NCBI RefSeq assembly: GCF_000373985.1
Contig: NZ_KB893075.1
Location: 1-42,849 of the forward strand
From: Desulfobacter curvatus DSM 3379
GTDB taxonomy: Bacteria; Desulfobacterota; Desulfobacteria; Desulfobacterales; Desulfobacteraceae
Reading direction: 5' to 3'
Length of the DNA stretch: 42,849 bases
In this document: piece by piece, positions 33,318 through 42,496 of the stretch
Position numbering within the stretch: the stretch's first letter is position 1
Layout: the number at the start of each line of letters is the position of its first letter
Program-made: the position numbers and the translations under genes
The notes under the pieces: generated by a model
The model's database searches: none
Told to the model about the DNA's origin: nothing
What the model saw: only the letters and a program-made list of their open reading frames with translations

Positions 33318-35195
33318 TCAATCGTCTTTCCGTGGAAATATTATTTTCCGGCCCCCTTTTTTCAAAATAGCCTCTATTGCTTTAGCAGGCAAAGGCCGGC
33401 TGAACAGGAAACCCTGGGCCTCCACACACTCTTTCTTCATCAAAAAATCAAGTTGCCGGTCATTGTCGATACCTTCGGCAACAACCCTGATATCCATACC
33501 CTTGGCCATTGACATAATGGCTGCGATAATGGATTGATCATTTTTTCTGGAATCTACGCCCAGGACAAAAGATCTGTCAATTTTAAGACAATCTATGGGC
33601 AGATCTTTCAGGCGGCTGAGGCTGGAGTATCCGGTACCAAAATCATCCACGGACACACCGATACCTTTATCACGCAGCGCATTAAGGATATAGGAAACTT
33701 TATCCATATCCCCGGCAAAATGACTCTCAGTGATTTCAATCTCAAGATGCTTAGCCGCCATGCCGGTCTCTTCAAGAATAGTCTCAACCACAGACAAAAA
33801 GTCAGGATGGGTAAACTGCTTAACCGACACATTAACGGCAACCCGTTTTACGGACAGTCCATTTTTCATCCATTTGTTCATCTGTGTACATGCGGTCCGC
33901 ATAACCCACTCCCCTATGGGGATAATCAGCCCACACGCTTCGGCAATGGGAATAAACTCTACAGGCGAAACGCTGCCAAGCACATGGTTATCCCAGCGCA
34001 GCAGGGCCTCCATACCGATCAACTCACCGGAAGGAAGATCCACCTGGGGCTGATAAAACAGATGCATCTCATCCCTGTCAATCGCCTGGCGCAATTGACT
34101 TTCTATGGTCAGCCGTTTTAAGGCCGTATCATTCATGGATTCTTGATAATATTTAAAATTACCCTGACCATTACTCCTCTTGGCAAAATACATGGCCAAA
34201 TCCGCATTTTTCAATAAAGTTTCCACAGTGTCACCGTCATCAGGAAAAATAGCAATGCCGATGCTCGGGGTTACCATAAATTCATTTTTCCCGATGGAAA
34301 CCGGTTTTGACACATTTTCAACAATACGCTGGGAAACAACAGCTGCCTTATCCAGATCATCTATTTCAGGCAGCAGCACCGTAAATTCATCCCCACCCAG
34401 CCGTGCCGCAGTCCGCTCCTTGACTGACCGGGAAACCGTATCAGATAAACGCAGGCTTTTGACAAGACGGGCTGCCATGATTTGGAGCAGTTCATCCCCA
34501 ACGCTGTGGCCCAGGGTGTCATTAATTCGTTTAAAATCGTCCAGATCAATAAAAAGCAGCGCCCCCCTTTGCTGATCCCTCAGGTGTTGATTGATTAACC
34601 CATTGAGCCTGTCCAGAAAAAGGGCCCGGTTGGGCAACCCTGTCAGGTTGTCATAAAAGGCCAGTTTATTCAGCCGCCCCTTTATTTCTCTGTTTAACTC
34701 CCATTTCCGTGTCAGGGCATGGGCCATCTGGAGCACTTCCACGTTGTCAAAGGGTTTTTTAAGAATTAAAAGACTATCGCTCTCTCCCAGGACTTTTTGA
34801 ATCTCCGGCCAGGAATAGTCAGCGTAAGCCGTGCAAAGGACCACCTGCAATTCAGGGGCGGCCTCCCACAGATGACTTATTGTCTCAATACCGTCCCAAC
34901 CCGGAGGCATGCGTCCGTCAACAAAAGCCAGAGAAAAAGGATTTCCCGCCTCATTAGCCTTATGCACCATATCAAACCCCTCCTGGCCCTGGAAGGCATA
35001 TTCAATCTCAAATTTAACATGATTATCCGGGGTTTTGTCAGTGGTCTGATCATCAAACAGCAAGGATTCCATATCTTCCAGTTCGCTGTTTGTTTCTGAC
35101 GCCTTGCCGAGAATCTTTCTAAAATCCTCGTGGATGGCAGCATTATCGTCAATTACAATAATACGATAACTGGATTTTTTTTCCTGGATGTTCAT
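33318..35195 (-). CDS. Response regulator with GGDEF and EAL domains (c-di-GMP turnover)
   Basis: 625 residues. The receiver domain covers about 8-155 (IIVIDDNAAIHEDF, phospho-acceptor in FVDGRMPPGWDG, Lys in LILKKPFD). GGDEF (about 185-345) has the intact active site ARLGGDEFTVLL. EAL (about 360-610) has intact GMEALLRW and DDFGTGYSSLSRLKDLPID. Both catalytic domains therefore look functional, making it potentially bifunctional. ATG 35195 was chosen because AGGAGACATC lies ahead of it and because it overlaps the stop of the upstream kinase as ATGA, which indicates translational coupling. It is probably phosphorylated by that kinase and is the output of the TolC/PhnD/kinase operon. Confidence 0.94.
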   Translation of the reverse strand: MNIQEKKSSYRIIVIDDNAAIHEDFRKILGKASETNSELEDMESLLFDDQTTDKTPDNHVKFEIEYAFQGQEGFDMVHKANEAGNPFSLAFVDGRMPPGWDGIETISHLWEAAPELQVVLCTAYADYSWPEIQKVLGESDSLLILKKPFDNVEVLQMAHALTRKWELNREIKGRLNKLAFYDNLTGLPNRALFLDRLNGLINQHLRDQQRGALLFIDLDDFKRINDTLGHSVGDELLQIMAARLVKSLRLSDTVSRSVKERTAARLGGDEFTVLLPEIDDLDKAAVVSQRIVENVSKPVSIGKNEFMVTPSIGIAIFPDDGDTVETLLKNADLAMYFAKRSNGQGNFKYYQESMNDTALKRLTIESQLRQAIDRDEMHLFYQPQVDLPSGELIGMEALLRWDNHVLGSVSPVEFIPIAEACGLIIPIGEWVMRTACTQMNKWMKNGLSVKRVAVNVSVKQFTHPDFLSVVETILEETGMAAKHLEIEITESHFAGDMDKVSYILNALRDKGIGVSVDDFGTGYSSLSRLKDLPIDCLKIDRSFVLGVDSRKNDQSIIAAIMSMAKGMDIRVVAEGIDNDRQLDFLMKKECVEAQGFLFSRPLPAKAIEAILKKGGRKIIFPRKDD

Positions 35196-37378
35196 GATGT
35201 CTCCTGTATGGATAAGGGAAGCATCAAAGTAAAAACCGCACCACAACCGGGCCCGGCACTTTCGGCTGTCAGGCTGCCGCCCAGCTGCTTTGCGGCAAGG
35301 GCACCGGAATGCAGGCCAAATCCGTGCCCGGTTTTCCGGGTTGTAAAGCCATGCTGAAAAATACGGGTCAAATTTTCAGGTTTTATGCCAATCCCGTTAT
35401 CCGTCACGGACATGCAGACCGTATTATTTTGCCCCTTGTATATTCCCAGGGTGATGATTTTTTCCTCTTTGCCGCTGTCTGTGCAGGCGTATTTTGCATT
35501 ATTTATAAAATTTAACAGAATCTGCAAAACTTTATGCTTGTCCACCACCACAGCAGGCATATCTTCATACACTTTTTCAACGTTGATTTGATGACGGACC
35601 AGAGCGCCTTGATTGAGCATCAAAGCATCTTCCATCAATTTTTCAGCGGCAATGGTTTCGCTGATCCCCGAGACCCGCCCGTAATTTTGCTGCATGGCAA
35701 CAATCTCCTTGATGTGCTCAATGCGGCCGGCCAATGCTTCTGGTTCGGAAAACAGCCGGCCATGCTCATCTGCAAGGGCGTTGCCAAGGGATGTGAGATA
35801 TTTGGGGATCTGTTGACCTTTTGGATCACGGGCCATAAATTGTGCCAAATCCTCCGGGGAAAGGTCCATCATCTTGGCAATCTTTAACAGATTTCCGGCC
35901 CTGGATCCACGAAGGGTATCCAGGATCAAGGTGGCGGAGACGTTAACGCTGTTGAGCACATTACCGACATTGTGAAGTACACCCGTTGCGACTTCTGCCA
36001 TACCTGCGGCCCTGGAGACCTCCACCAGTGACGTCTGGGCAACGGAGAGGTCGGACAAGGCTTTTTCCTTGGCCTGGACCTGATCCTCAAGCTCCCAGGT
36101 CCGCTGCTTTACCTGCAGTTCAAGGGTGTCCCTGGCTTTGATCAAATCTTTTTGAAACCCCTGCCTGGCAACGGTCGCCCCAAGCATGTCTGCCAAGGCC
36201 CTAAAACAACTGGTCTCAGCCGCTGTCCATTCGCGCATATTATCACAATCCTCAAGGGCAAAAAGTCCCCACCATTGCCCCTCCACAAATACAGGAATAA
36301 GGATCAGAGACTTAATTTGCGAATACGCTAAAAGAATCTGCTCTGCATCACTGCACTCCTGCAAAGAAAGAGACAGAGCCTGACCTGCCGCAAGTATCTC
36401 TACCCAGTTCGCCACCCCCCATTTTTCAAAACAGATCATCTTATATTCCGGACCTTCCAGCTCCGGCAATATGCCGGGGGCAGTCCACTCAAAGCATTTT
36501 TTTGAACACAAAATGCCGGAGTCTTCCTTTACAACTGCATGAAATACAGCCCTGCTGATATCGGCAGCTTCTCCAATGTCCTCAAGTACCTTGACGACAC
36601 TGTCTTGCCAAGCTTGATCCTGTAAAAAATGAGAAGCAGCAAACCGGACACTTTCTAAAATCTTATTCCTTTTCATCAGGGTATCGGCCATGGTGTTTAC
36701 AGAAACAGCCAGTGCCCCGAGTTCATCAGTCCTACTCGTATCCACCCTGACAGACAGGTCCCCTCCGGCAATCTGTCGAACCAGTGACTGAAGCGTCAGG
36801 ATGGGCCGAACGATCTGCCGTGCATAGACAATAGAGCCAAAAAGGCTGATGAGGATACAAATCAGTGCAAGAACAGCAGTGCTTTTGTACAAACTTGCAA
36901 CACTATTATCATACTCTTTGAGGGAAAGGCCCACGTGAATCCAGCCCCACTGAATCCCTGAATAATCAAATGGCTGGGCAAAATGGAAAAGACGCCTTTG
37001 AAACAGGGGACTTAGCTCAACCTGCCATGAAGTCTCACGTAACGGTCTGACAAAATGGGAATCGGTTAACTGGGACACCTGCCATTTTTTTTGCTCAATA
37101 ACCAAGGCAAAACCGTCATTTTTCATGATGATTAAAAACTCAATATCAGGATCCCCTTTCATCAGGATCTGGGCGGAACTGACAACACTGGAATAATCCT
37201 CGTTGACTGCCGCACTTGCAGAAACATCATGCAGGGAAGCGGCCAGACCTTTGGCTTTGGAAGCCAGGGCGTCAACGAAGATCTCCTTTTGCCTGGGAAT
37301 GGTAATCATCATGAAAACCAACAGGGGGATGATGGCCATAGCCCATCCAAGGAGCGCGGTACGCTTAAAAATGGTCAT
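35192..37378 (-). CDS. Membrane sensor histidine kinase with HAMP and GAF domains
   Basis: 728 residues. Transmembrane helices at about 8-28 and 165-187 enclose a periplasmic sensor. HAMP (about 188-240) and a GAF-like domain (about 250-400) follow. A coiled coil leads to a variant dimerisation helix in which the likely phospho-accepting His (about 469) sits in ATGVLHNVGNVLNSV, a type common in deltaproteobacteria. HATPase (about 580-720) ends with DNGIGIKPENL and GHGFGLHSGALAAKQL. No receiver is attached; the GGDEF-EAL response regulator overlaps its 3' end by four bases. The PhnD-like binding protein genes lie directly upstream and may supply the signal through the periplasmic region. Confidence 0.92.
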   Translation of the reverse strand: MTIFKRTALLGWAMAIIPLLVFMMITIPRQKEIFVDALASKAKGLAASLHDVSASAAVNEDYSSVVSSAQILMKGDPDIEFLIIMKNDGFALVIEQKKWQVSQLTDSHFVRPLRETSWQVELSPLFQRRLFHFAQPFDYSGIQWGWIHVGLSLKEYDNSVASLYKSTAVLALICILISLFGSIVYARQIVRPILTLQSLVRQIAGGDLSVRVDTSRTDELGALAVSVNTMADTLMKRNKILESVRFAASHFLQDQAWQDSVVKVLEDIGEAADISRAVFHAVVKEDSGILCSKKCFEWTAPGILPELEGPEYKMICFEKWGVANWVEILAAGQALSLSLQECSDAEQILLAYSQIKSLILIPVFVEGQWWGLFALEDCDNMREWTAAETSCFRALADMLGATVARQGFQKDLIKARDTLELQVKQRTWELEDQVQAKEKALSDLSVAQTSLVEVSRAAGMAEVATGVLHNVGNVLNSVNVSATLILDTLRGSRAGNLLKIAKMMDLSPEDLAQFMARDPKGQQIPKYLTSLGNALADEHGRLFSEPEALAGRIEHIKEIVAMQQNYGRVSGISETIAAEKLMEDALMLNQGALVRHQINVEKVYEDMPAVVVDKHKVLQILLNFINNAKYACTDSGKEEKIITLGIYKGQNNTVCMSVTDNGIGIKPENLTRIFQHGFTTRKTGHGFGLHSGALAAKQLGGSLTAESAGPGCGAVFTLMLPLSIQETS

Positions 37379-37426
37379 AAGCCCGCTCCTTTTCTTTTTT
37401 TGGAAACGCTGTTTTTTTAATTTCGG

Positions 37427-38350
37427 TCAATTGTCTGCTCCTTTGGCTTTCCCGGATTCTGGCAGCCCCGAAAGGATATGATCCTTTTCCAATAAAGAGA
37501 TGGAGTCGGCAAGTTCCTCTTTGGATATCTGTTGCATCCCGTCTATCTGGAATATGGTGAGCAGTTGGGCTCCGGATAACGATTCAACTATTTTTTGAAG
37601 ATCTCTCAGCAGCAACTGCTTAACCGGAGATTGATATGTTTTTCGAAAACAAAGTATGACCGGGATATAGGGTGGAGATGTGGCGACAATTCTCATCTGC
37701 CGGGCAATCTGGGGATTAAGCTCCGCCATGATATCAAATCCTTTCCGGTGGACCAGACAGGTGTCTGCCTGTTTGAAAAATACCGGAAGCACCGCATTGT
37801 TTATCTTTTTTACCATTTTATAATTTTTAAAATGCACCCCGGGCCTGTCCAGCCCCTTTTCCGATAAAAGGACAGCCAGCCAGTTCAGGCTCAAGGAAGT
37901 TCACGCATTGTCCAATACCCTCAAATCTTTTTTTTTCAGAGCCCAGACTTCATTAGCCGGGCTGTTTTGGTGGACGAGAAGTAAATACTCTTCTGCTATA
38001 CTACCCGACTGTTTGACGGCAAGCAAAGCATCTTCACTCACAAGAGGCTGTATTGAAAACAGCTGCGGGGTGGTGATGTAAACCACATCCACCCGCTTTT
38101 CCCCCAAATCCGTTTTTATCTTTGATAGAGCCGAATAGATTAAGACAGTGGGCTCTGCTGGAATGCCAAGTTCTTCAGTCAGGCTCTTGGTCCAGGCGCG
38201 GAGGGCAGCTTTGACATCATTTTCATTGATCTCTCCCATAACCGTCCGAATAAATCCGAACCGAACCATTTCATTACCTCTTCCCCTTTCAGCCGCTGAA
38301 TTTTGTGCACATACGCTGACGGGAATCAGCATAATTAAACAAGTCTTCAC
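37427..38350 (-). pseudogene. PhnD-like periplasmic binding protein interrupted by an in-frame TGA
   Basis: Two consecutive frames, 38350-37901 (149 residues) and 37894-37427, are in the same reading frame, separated only by TGA at 37903-37901 and two further codons. Read through, they give a 307-codon protein. It has a hydrophobic start, HVGF/FGFIRTVMGEINEND-type PhnD features, and strong similarity along its length to the neighbouring gene (for example LPVFFKQADTCLVHRKGFDIMAELNPQI here, and LPVFFGKADACLVTRRGFDTMAELNPQI there). The stop aligns with Lys in NAKT of that paralogue, flanked by conserved NA and T. A CGA-to-TGA change would explain it. The GTG start overlaps the paralogue's stop as GTGA. 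Selenocysteine or read-through cannot be fully excluded, but no SECIS-like hairpin with a GU loop was seen. Confidence 0.8.
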
Positions 38351-39327
38351 TTTAAACCCACTAATCTATACTTATTTTGCCACGTCCCGGATTCCAGCCG
38401 GGATGCTTTGGTATCAGCACCAAACAGGCGCCGGTGTTTTTTGATCAGTTCCATTGTGGGCACAAGGCTTTCAAAGGGCTGGAACGTAAGATCGTCCATT
38501 TGAAAAATGGTAAGAATCTGGCCGCCGGCAGGTGTTTGGTCCCAGTTTTCAATATTGTTCAGCATGATAGTCTTAATTCTGGATTGATAATTCTTTCGAA
38601 ATCCTAGAAAACCGGGCACATATGCCTTGGAAGCGGCCAAAATTTTAAGCTGATGTAAAATCTGGGGATTAAGTTCCGCCATGGTGTCAAACCCTCTCCG
38701 GGTCACCAGACAGGCATCGGCCTTGCCGAAAAAAACAGGGAGAAGCGCAGCACTGCTTTTATTGGCCGAAACCATCTTGTCAAAAAAGTGTTCTGCTGAC
38801 GGTAGCCCTGCTTCTGCCAGTTTAACATCCAGCCAGATGGTCGAAAGGACAGTTTTCGCATTTTTTGAAAACTTTAGAAAGCCCCCTTTAAGATCTTTAA
38901 TATCTGCAAAGCGGCTTTCTTTCCGGGCAAGCAGCAGGTATTCTATGGTTATGGAGCCGCCATAGACGGCGACAACAAAAGGTTCCCGGTCAATCAGATG
39001 CTGCAAATCAAAAAATTCAACTGCGCTTAAATTGATAAGATCAATCATACCGTTCTTAAGCGCGATTTCGATCTCCCTGACACCCTCGTAAATTTTCGGC
39101 TGAACGTTAACAGGAAAACTATCCGTAACTACCAGTTTCGTTGACCAGAGCTTTATTGCGGCCATGGTATCATTCTCGTTAACCTCACCTACAATTGATC
39201 TGGAAAACCCGACATGGACGATCTCTTCCGACCAGACCAGACCGGCCTGCAGGCAGACTGCAGCGGCCAACAGCACCTTGATCCACGCCCGAAACGGCAA
39301 AGGCTTTGTTGGATGGTTTCTTTTCAT
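38347..39327 (-). CDS. PhnD-like phosphonate/phosphite-type periplasmic binding protein
   Basis: 326 residues with a signal peptide (IKVLLAAAVCLQAGLVWSEE, cleavage likely near residue 33). The type-2 periplasmic binding fold shows HVGFSRSIVGEVNENDTMAA at the start of the mature part, a YGGSITIEYLLLARKES strand, DLKGGFLKFSKNAKTVLSTIWL, and ACLVTRRGFDTMAELNPQI. It resembles PhnD-family proteins used as sensors rather than ABC import components: no permease or ATPase is nearby, and a kinase and a c-di-GMP enzyme follow in the operon. The ligand is unknown. It is a tandem duplicate of the interrupted gene downstream. Confidence 0.82.
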   Translation of the reverse strand: MKRNHPTKPLPFRAWIKVLLAAAVCLQAGLVWSEEIVHVGFSRSIVGEVNENDTMAAIKLWSTKLVVTDSFPVNVQPKIYEGVREIEIALKNGMIDLINLSAVEFFDLQHLIDREPFVVAVYGGSITIEYLLLARKESRFADIKDLKGGFLKFSKNAKTVLSTIWLDVKLAEAGLPSAEHFFDKMVSANKSSAALLPVFFGKADACLVTRRGFDTMAELNPQILHQLKILAASKAYVPGFLGFRKNYQSRIKTIMLNNIENWDQTPAGGQILTIFQMDDLTFQPFESLVPTMELIKKHRRLFGADTKASRLESGTWQNKYRLVGLK

Positions 39328-39343
39328 CTCTGTTCTTACCGGA

Positions 39344-40638
39344 TTACTGAATCTGTTTTAACACCTCAGTGCCCACGATCAAATCCAGGCGGGAGAGCAG
39401 GGCCACATGTTCATATCTGGCTTTGTAATGTTGGGCTGACATCATGGCCTCCATTAACTGGGCCTGGATAACATCATCGGTTTCCACCAGCTCGTTCTGG
39501 TATGCCCGCACGTTAAGTCCCCGGTTTTCCGTGGCAGCGGTCAGGGCACTTCCCGACGCGTCACAGGATTTTTGGGCTGCGCCAAGGGAGAGGATAATAT
39601 CCCGCACCTGAAGCCCTATGCCCTCCTTGAGCAAGAGTTGTTCCTCTTTAATCTTGGAAATGGCAGCCCGGGCGGCAGCAATCTTATTTTTTGTAAGCAT
39701 ACCGTTAAAAATGGGAACTTCAACGCCGATTCCAAAGGTCCATCCTTGTTCGTTTTCAGGGGTGGCAAGGCCGCCGTCACTGTCCGGCCACCACTTATGA
39801 AGATCGCCGGTCAGGGCAAGCTTGGGGAAATAACCGCTTTTGGCGGTTTTCAGTCCGCCCTCCGCCGCCTTTAGCCCGGCTTCCACCTTGGCCCAATCCG
39901 GATTAAACGCAAAGGCCTTTTCCACCATTTCGCCCATATCAATGTTTAACGACGAAAGGGGGATTTTTGTATCTTCATTGTATTGGCCAGGGCTGCCCGG
40001 GACATCAGCTTATTTTTTTCAAGCAAGGCGACCATGGGTCTTAAGGTATCCACCATGACCTTATTATTGAGCCAGTCTGTCTTTTTCACCGTGCCTGCCC
40101 CCTCTTTATACATGGTTTCGGTCAGGTTCAAGGTGGCGTTCATCCGGGACAAGGTGTCAAGGCCGACCTGGTGAAGCTTTTTGGCCAGCACCGCCCCCCA
40201 GTAAAACCGCTTGACGTCGTCAATAATTTCAAGATCCGTACGCCGGACTTCCTGTTTCATCATATCCACAAGCCCCTGGGTCTGCTCTCTATACCCTTTT
40301 CGCATTCCCCCGTCATATAAAAGCCAGGTCCCTTCAATGGTGGCGGTATAGCTTTTTTCAACTAATACGTCGATCTCCTGCTCCGGGGAGGTGATGGTCA
40401 TATCCCCCATTATCGTTGGCAGGGTCATGGTCGTTGCCGGATAGTCGAAATTAAGCGCCTCGTCCAGCCGCGAAAACCCATGGGACATGTCAAGATCACG
40501 AAAATACTTGTGAAGAGAAGGACCGGGAATAATGGACATGAACTCTGAGGTATCTTTAAAAATTCGGGGCGGTCTCCGGATGTCTTTGCCCGTGAGCGGC
40601 CGGATTCTCTCCACTATATTTGTTCCCTGATATCCCAT
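39344..40638 (-). pseudogene. TolC-family outer-membrane protein gene, 5'-truncated and frameshifted
   Basis: Two frames, 40638-39946 (230 residues) and 39937-39344 (197 residues), together cover one TolC/OEP protein. The first holds the first repeat (GTWLLYDGGMRKGYREQTQG, then a long helical stretch). The second holds the second repeat (FAFNPDWAKVEAGLKAAEGG, VEVPIFNGMLTKNKIAAARA). The frame breaks near an A5/C5 tract (+ strand 39958-39968). One extra A in that run would join the frames smoothly (…MKIQKIPLSSLNID…). The protein also lacks a signal peptide and the first helices that precede the first beta-strand in TolC proteins, although an AGGAGG stands before the ATG at 40638. Either a real pseudogene or, for the frameshift alone, a homopolymer sequencing error. 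Confidence 0.75.
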
Positions 40639-40789
40639 GGCCCCTCCTGTTTATCAGTAAATGCCTAAACCGGATATCAGCAACTCCCATGCCCTGTTCA
40701 CTTTTATTATCAAAAACTAAATAACCGCATGATGCCGGAAAAAAAAACAACGGCCCGTCCGTTTTTTTTACATTGTTTTTCTTATTTTC

Positions 40790-40818
40790 TTGATTAAAAT
40801 CATACTATATAGTATGTT
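40790..40818 (+). promoter_or_regulatory. TetR promoter with 16-bp palindromic operator in the spacer
   Basis: TTGATT (40790-40795) and TATGTT (40813-40818) are separated by 17 bases. The spacer and -10 region contain CATACTATATAGTATG (40801-40816), a perfect 16-bp palindrome. A protein bound there would block polymerase, fitting autorepression by the TetR protein encoded at 40897. Because the region is shared with the leftward TolC operon, that operon is probably repressed too. A partial copy of the site (AATCATACTATTA, from 40861) lies closer to the start codon, and a further dyad GGTCTT/AAGACC (40833-40838 and 40842-40847) lies between. Confidence 0.7.
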
Positions 40819-40896
40819 ATTCTCACTATATCGGTCTTGCTAAGACCTACCAACAAAAAAAATCATACTATTATTTAATAAAAGGCCAAACCGCAC

Positions 40897-41493
40897 ATGA
40901 AAAAAATAGAGCAAAACAAAAAACAAAAGATAGACAGCATACAGAAAGCTGCCCGCAAATTATTTCAATCAAACGGCTTCATTGGCACCAGCATGGATAA
41001 AATCGCCGACCAGGCCGGTGTTACCAAACAAACGGTGTACAGATATTTCGAATCCAAAGAAGTACTTTTTAAATCGACTCTGGAAGCACAGCGCCTGGAG
41101 GCGGAGGCGAACAATGACTTTTTGGAAGCACTGGACCTGGAAGACGCGACAAAGGCCCTGGAAACCTTTGCAATCGGATTCATTAAAAGGCATTTGTCCA
41201 AAGCGCATCTGGCCAATATCCGCCTGCTGGTGTCCGAAGGCCCCATGGTCCCGGAGATAACACGCGCCTTTTATGCCGTTGGGCCCAGCCGAACCAAAAC
41301 CCGCCTTGCCCGGTTTTTCAAGGATCGATTCAAGATTGATGACGCCAAGTTCGAGATCGACGCCTTTCTCGGCATTCTTCTATCCATGCGCATGACCGTA
41401 CTCACCGGGTTGAATGCGCCGCCTTCCCCGGAAAGAATTCGTCAGCACTCGACCAAAGCGGTTAAGGCAGTTCTAAAATTGTTGGATTTATAA
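40897..41493 (+). CDS. TetR/AcrR family transcriptional regulator
   Basis: 198 residues. The N-terminal DNA-binding domain is classic (IQKAARKLFQSNGFIGTSMDKIADQAGVTKQTVYRYFESKEVLF, about 16-59). The C-terminal helical ligand-binding and dimer domain (about 70-195) includes a run LLVSEGPMVPEI typical of AcrR-like members. It is divergent from the TolC-led operon and has a perfect palindrome in its own promoter, so it likely represses itself and that operon, in the manner of efflux-linked TetR proteins. The methyltransferase gene follows 76 bases downstream in the same direction. Confidence 0.93.
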   Translation: MKKIEQNKKQKIDSIQKAARKLFQSNGFIGTSMDKIADQAGVTKQTVYRYFESKEVLFKSTLEAQRLEAEANNDFLEALDLEDATKALETFAIGFIKRHLSKAHLANIRLLVSEGPMVPEITRAFYAVGPSRTKTRLARFFKDRFKIDDAKFEIDAFLGILLSMRMTVLTGLNAPPSPERIRQHSTKAVKAVLKLLDL

Positions 41494-41569
41494 AAAAGAA
41501 TGACATCAAACATAAAATTCGGCCGATGTAAAAAAGCCATTCCCATAAAACAATAAAGGAGGCCCCAAC

Positions 41570-42436
41570 ATGAATGTATTCCCGTTAACAAACCAAAGTG
41601 CCTGGAAAAATCTGTGGCTCAACGCTTTAAAGAATGATCCTGAAGAAAAAAAAGGGACGGATCATTTTAAAAAGTGGGACAAACGTGCCCGGGTGTTTGA
41701 CAAACGGTCTGCCACACCCGAGGCGGTTGCCCGAAAAGAACGCATCTTATCCATGCTCAGGGAAGCCGGTGCGCTTCAACCCGGAAGTTGTGTTCTGGAT
41801 GTCGGCGCCGGATCAGGCAACTGGGCCATTCCCATTGCGAAAATGGGGGCAAATGTAGTAGCGTTGGAACCTTCCGCCGGCATGGTCGAAATACTCAGGG
41901 AGAAGATGGCGGCCAAGGGCATTGGCCCAGATCAAATCCGTATCAATCAGAAGACATGGCAGGATGTAGATGTGGAAAAAGAGGGGCTGGCAGGCCAATT
42001 CGACTTGGTATTTTCCTCTATGAACCCTGGCGTTTGCGATCCTGCGACATTGGAAAAACTTATGCAAGCCTCTCGAAATTTCTGTTACTTGAGCACCTTT
42101 TCCGGCGGTGGCTGGCGCGGTTGCTACAACGATTTGTGGCTGGATATCACCGGCCAAAAGCTTGAATCCACATCATGGGATTTCATATACCCCTTTACCT
42201 ATGTCTATTCCCAGGGATATCGTCCCCAAATCGATTTCAGTGTCTGGTCCCATGACCGCGAAGAGACCATTGATGAGGCTGTGGAAAATATTCTTTTTTT
42301 TGTCCAAGGCATGACAAAGGTCACGCCGGAAATCCGCCAAAAGTTGAAAGCCCATGTCACGCGCCGAGCCGTTGATGGAATTTTTCATCAAAAGCAGACC
42401 GTTTGCCAAGGTATTATGCTGTGGCAGGTTGCATGA
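41570..42436 (+). CDS. Class I SAM-dependent methyltransferase
   Basis: 288 residues. The SAM-binding motif I reads CVLDVGAGSGNWAIPIAKMG (about 74-93), followed by motif II VVALEPSAGMVEILREKM and the later FDLVFSSMNPGV segment. The C-terminal half (GWRGCYNDLWLDITGQ, then DFIYPFTYVYSQGYRP) is distinctive but I cannot tie it to a substrate. AAAGGAGG stands ahead of the ATG. It is probably co-transcribed with the TetR gene. Confidence 0.85.
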   Translation: MNVFPLTNQSAWKNLWLNALKNDPEEKKGTDHFKKWDKRARVFDKRSATPEAVARKERILSMLREAGALQPGSCVLDVGAGSGNWAIPIAKMGANVVALEPSAGMVEILREKMAAKGIGPDQIRINQKTWQDVDVEKEGLAGQFDLVFSSMNPGVCDPATLEKLMQASRNFCYLSTFSGGGWRGCYNDLWLDITGQKLESTSWDFIYPFTYVYSQGYRPQIDFSVWSHDREETIDEAVENILFFVQGMTKVTPEIRQKLKAHVTRRAVDGIFHQKQTVCQGIMLWQVA

Positions 42437-42496
42437 CAACGAGGGTTTCCGCTATTTGATCGAATTTGGAATCGTCCTTGATGCCAATTTTACTGA

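Noticed and set aside
37890..37935. Selenocysteine insertion at the in-frame TGA
   Set aside because: Only a small AGCC/GGCT hairpin follows the TGA, its loop lacks the GU required in bacterial SECIS elements, and the paralogue has Lys at this position. Kept as an unlikely alternative.
39958..39968. Programmed -1 frameshift in the TolC gene
   Set aside because: The A5C5 tract does not form a classical X-XXY-YYZ slippery heptamer in the zero frame, and TolC proteins are not known to use recoding.
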